A stretch of 64,000 nt of DNA from Bacillota bacterium (GTDB lineage: Bacteria > Bacillota > Proteinivoracia > UBA4975 > VEMY01): NCBI GenBank assembly GCA_009711825.1, contig VEMY01000004.1:40149-104148 (forward strand), in the 5' to 3' direction. The number at the start of each line of letters is the position of its first letter. Within the stretch, counting starts at the first letter, position 1. Below the pieces are notes generated by a model. The model saw only the letters and a program-made list of their open reading frames with translations. It made no database searches and was not told where the DNA came from. The position numbers and the translations under genes were made by a program. Below, piece after piece: positions 62,081-64,000 of this stretch.

Positions 62081-62968
62081 ATGCAACTTGATAGACTCCG
62101 GGCCGCTATTTTGGCAATTAAGGCAGCCCAGCCAGATGAGACCTATCAGCTATCCTTAAAAGAGAAGATTGCTCGGATTCGGCTGGCCTTTAAAAGAGAT
62201 TGGTATGATCACCACGCTGCTGAAGCCAGGCAGCTGGCCAGCATCTTGAAAAAAGGATACCCAACGCCTGTGCTGACTGTGTGTGGCCATGGCACGCAAG
62301 AAATTCGGTTTACTAGTTATTTAGCCTACTTTCTCAATCCCCACAGCGGTCATGGGCTGAGCAATAGAGTGTTGAACTTCGTTTTGGGTGAATATGTCCC
62401 CGAATTATTAGATTTGCCCACCGAAAAAATCCGTGTTAATTCTGAGGTCTGGATCGGCAAAGCACAGGTAAACAAGGTTACAAGGAACTGCATATGCGAT
62501 ATTTGTGTCAATACCGATAATCTCGCAGTGTTCATTGAAAACAAAATAACCAGCGGCCAGGGAATCGTAAAGGGGGCTGGAAGACAACTCGAATTGTACA
62601 ATCTTGCTATCGAAAACAACCAAGAATTTTCCGGCAAGAAAATCCTAAAGATTTATCTAACTCCCACCGGAAAATTGCCAATAGGAGTCAATGACTGGGA
62701 GCCAATGTCCTATGCTGAAGTGGTAACCCGGTCAGCAAACTTGCTGGGAGATCCTGAGTTATCCGATGTTGCCAAGGAAAACTTGCGTAGATTTTTGGTG
62801 GATTTGAGTCTGGGGCCCAACGAAGAATCGGATGAGCTGCTAGACAGTGTTTACAGTCTTACTAGAGATGCCTTGGGAGATTTTAACCTTAGTGCAGTTT
62901 CTCGCTATCTGAAGATGGTAAACGATAACAGAATGTTGATAAACATATTATTGGAGGGGCTGCGATGA
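62081..62968 (+). CDS. PD-(D/E)XK nuclease superfamily protein (PDDEXK_20-like)
   Basis: The 295-residue protein has the layout of a small nuclease family. HGTQEIRFTSYLAYFLNP near 70 is followed by HGLSNRVLNF. The catalytic core CDICVNTDNLAVFIENK holds the D...ExK triad, and RQLELYNLAIE is a conserved QxxxY-like helix. GGGAGGAGG lies just before the ATG. It follows McrC after 91 nt without a clear terminator and overlaps the next gene by 4 nt, so it is a candidate partner or passenger of the restriction cassette. Confidence 0.8.
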   Translation: MQLDRLRAAILAIKAAQPDETYQLSLKEKIARIRLAFKRDWYDHHAAEARQLASILKKGYPTPVLTVCGHGTQEIRFTSYLAYFLNPHSGHGLSNRVLNFVLGEYVPELLDLPTEKIRVNSEVWIGKAQVNKVTRNCICDICVNTDNLAVFIENKITSGQGIVKGAGRQLELYNLAIENNQEFSGKKILKIYLTPTGKLPIGVNDWEPMSYAEVVTRSANLLGDPELSDVAKENLRRFLVDLSLGPNEESDELLDSVYSLTRDALGDFNLSAVSRYLKMVNDNRMLINILLEGLR

Positions 62969-63531
62969 ACAATCTTTCTGAAGCCGGAAGATTATATTTG
63001 GCCGATTATGCAATTCTAAAAGAAGCCCAGGATGATGTGCATAGTTACTTAGAGACGGTAATTGATCATGTCTATGAGGCACTAAAGGAAGCCAAAGAGC
63101 AGTTTAATCCTACTTCGCCTTTGGCATGGGGAATATGGCGTAATTCGGATAAAACTAAAATAAATATCGATCTTGTGTCCAAGAAAGAACAGTTTCCGTT
63201 TATTAATAAACTGAATTTCACTATCCGCTATAGAGACATCCGCTTGGACAAATACCTTAAGCGGCCCGACACTGTGGGTGTTTCAATGTGGTCAACCAAT
63301 GGTTTTCTCAGTAACATCAAGAAACTCTCGACGGATAGATTTAATGGTATGGAAGCCCTGGCTAAGGAGAATGGCATTGATTTGGATTTCACTCGTAAGT
63401 ATAACTTCAAGGAAATAATTGAGTTAGACCTTAACGATGCCAGTAAGTCAGCAGACAACATTGTTGAATCTCTGCAGGACAAATGGCACGCGTTAAACGA
63501 GGTTGTTGAGTTGTTGGCGAAAAATGAGTAG
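62965..63531 (+). CDS. Unknown protein coupled to the PD-(D/E)XK gene
   Basis: The 188-residue soluble protein starts at an ATGA overlap with the nuclease gene, preceded by GGAGG. It is predicted mixed alpha/beta, with a long first helix (about 10-45) and a WGIWRNSDKTKINIDLVSK segment. The charged C-terminus ends in a helix. No family is recognised. The 4-nt overlap indicates that it works with the nuclease, perhaps as specificity, inhibitor or immunity factor. All of these are inference. Confidence 0.72.
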   Translation: MNNLSEAGRLYLADYAILKEAQDDVHSYLETVIDHVYEALKEAKEQFNPTSPLAWGIWRNSDKTKINIDLVSKKEQFPFINKLNFTIRYRDIRLDKYLKRPDTVGVSMWSTNGFLSNIKKLSTDRFNGMEALAKENGIDLDFTRKYNFKEIIELDLNDASKSADNIVESLQDKWHALNEVVELLAKNE

Positions 63532-63741
63532 CCCTCGTTCACGGTCTTTTCTGCTCTCATACGCAGCAAAAAAGTGCCCTTTAGGCCCATTGCTAGGTTA
63601 TCCATTGTCGTATTTCAATTTTGGGGTAGAAGATAGCTGGCCAGCTCAGACTCTATGTAAACACATCACACATAAACATTAGTTAGGAGTGGTGGATAGT
63701 GGTTATCGATATTTATTTAGTACAGGTGGAGGGATTAAAGT

Positions 63742-64000
63742 ATGATGAACAATAATGTTAGGTATCAGCAATCAATACTAGCAGAATTTATTGCATTAAA
63801 AGATAGAGTTAGGTTCTTTATTGGGAACAGCCATTGGGTGTTTTTGCTGAGCCATATAGCCCATAAGTTGACGGTATTGCCTGTCCAACAACTGCTAGGT
63901 ATAATGACCTTATCTTATGAAAGGAAAGGACGCCCCGTTAGCGTGCTACCCATTACAGCAGCACCAGGGCGTCCCAACTCAAAAACCATGGTCATTATAT
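63742..64000 (+). CDS. Partial open frame running off the right edge, possibly interrupted gene
   Basis: ATG at 63742 lies 9 nt after GGAGGG and the frame is open to the window end (86 codons). The first 33 codons (ILAEFIALKDRVRFFI, then GNSHW) look like a normal globular N-terminus. From about 63840 onward the sequence changes character and runs through a nested inverted repeat. This suggests that a mobile element or rearrangement interrupts the gene and that the later codons are accidental. No family is assigned. Confidence 0.45.
   Translation, partial: MMNNNVRYQQSILAEFIALKDRVRFFIGNSHWVFLLSHIAHKLTVLPVQQLLGIMTLSYERKGRPVSVLPITAAPGRPNSKTMVII
63901..63998. repeat. Nested inverted-repeat structure at the right edge
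   Basis: Three concentric pairs are visible: ATAATGACC (63901) with GGTCATTAT (63990), GGACGCCC (63928) with GGGCGTCC (63967), and GTGCT (63943) with AGCAC (63960). Such stacked palindromes occur at the ends of insertion sequences and MITEs or as large RNA hairpins. The window ends here, so the type cannot be decided. Confidence 0.6.

Noticed and set aside
1..64000. CRISPR arrays, rRNA and tRNA genes
   Set aside because: No regularly spaced repeat-spacer pattern, cloverleaf-like sequence or rRNA signature was noticed in the intergenic regions.

Overview
The window reads as a chromosomal segment of a mid-GC Bacillota, probably an anaerobe of the Clostridia/Dethiobacteria type. Support comes from the genes: an Agr-type peptide quorum-sensing locus, a T-box leader, a lipoteichoic-acid-synthase-like sulfatase, many Gram-positive lipoproteins, G5/RlpA cell-wall proteins, strong Shine-Dalgarno sites with GTG and TTG starts, and short intergenic hairpins ending in T tracts. 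No rRNA, tRNA or CRISPR array was seen, and the genus cannot be named from this sequence alone.

Layout. 1-8 kb: end of a Gfo/Idh oxidoreductase, an M28 peptidase, a DUF885 lipoprotein, cutC, a HAD phosphatase and a UvrD/HelD-like helicase. 8.2-11.15 kb: an Agr-like locus with LytTR regulator, a separate polytopic membrane protein, a short histidine kinase, AgrB, and a 39-codon AgrD precursor under its own promoter, preceded by two 12-bp direct repeats exactly 21 bp apart. 11.4-19 kb: RidA and a peptide/nickel-type ABC importer on the minus strand, interrupted by a plus-strand lipoprotein gene. 19.5-22.2 kb: secreted M6-like metalloprotease and a SurA-N-like lipoprotein. 22.3-24 kb: a T-box leader, probably cysteine-specific, in front of a sodium:dicarboxylate-family symporter. 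24-26.6 kb: IclR regulator, KDPG aldolase and KDG kinase with a candidate operator. 26.7-37.4 kb: LTA-synthase-like protein, a small DUF2892-like membrane protein, an HTH-Uma2 protein, MFS permease, G5/RlpA protein, a duplicated-domain lipoprotein, a beta-lactamase-fold serine hydrolase, a TPR protein and a cell-surface protein.

37.4-46.2 kb is an accessory region of toxin-antitoxin-like modules (VbhA-like/Fic and HicB/HicA), three full Uma2-domain genes plus one decayed copy, and three broken genes (QueG-like, MFS, methyltransferase). 46.4-63.5 kb is a defence island: a complete four-gene Wadjet (JetABCD, DUF2397/2398/SMC/DUF2399 type), an unpaired HicB, an XRE-ImmA/IrrE-PIN operon with a lipoprotein gene lying between two approximately 89-bp direct repeats, and a McrBC-like cassette (PD-(D/E)XK-like protein, EVE-like/McrB GTPase, McrC) followed by a second PD-(D/E)XK protein and a tightly coupled unknown protein. 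The right edge carries an open reading frame running into a nested inverted-repeat structure.

How the parts work together. AgrB and AgrD should make a cyclic peptide that is sensed by the kinase, possibly together with the separate membrane protein. The LytTR regulator would then act at the repeats in front of agrD, closing a positive loop. The T-box would couple symporter expression to uncharged tRNA-Cys. The IclR protein would control KDG catabolism. The last 27 kb is mostly defence and addiction genes, with clear signs of gain, duplication and decay.
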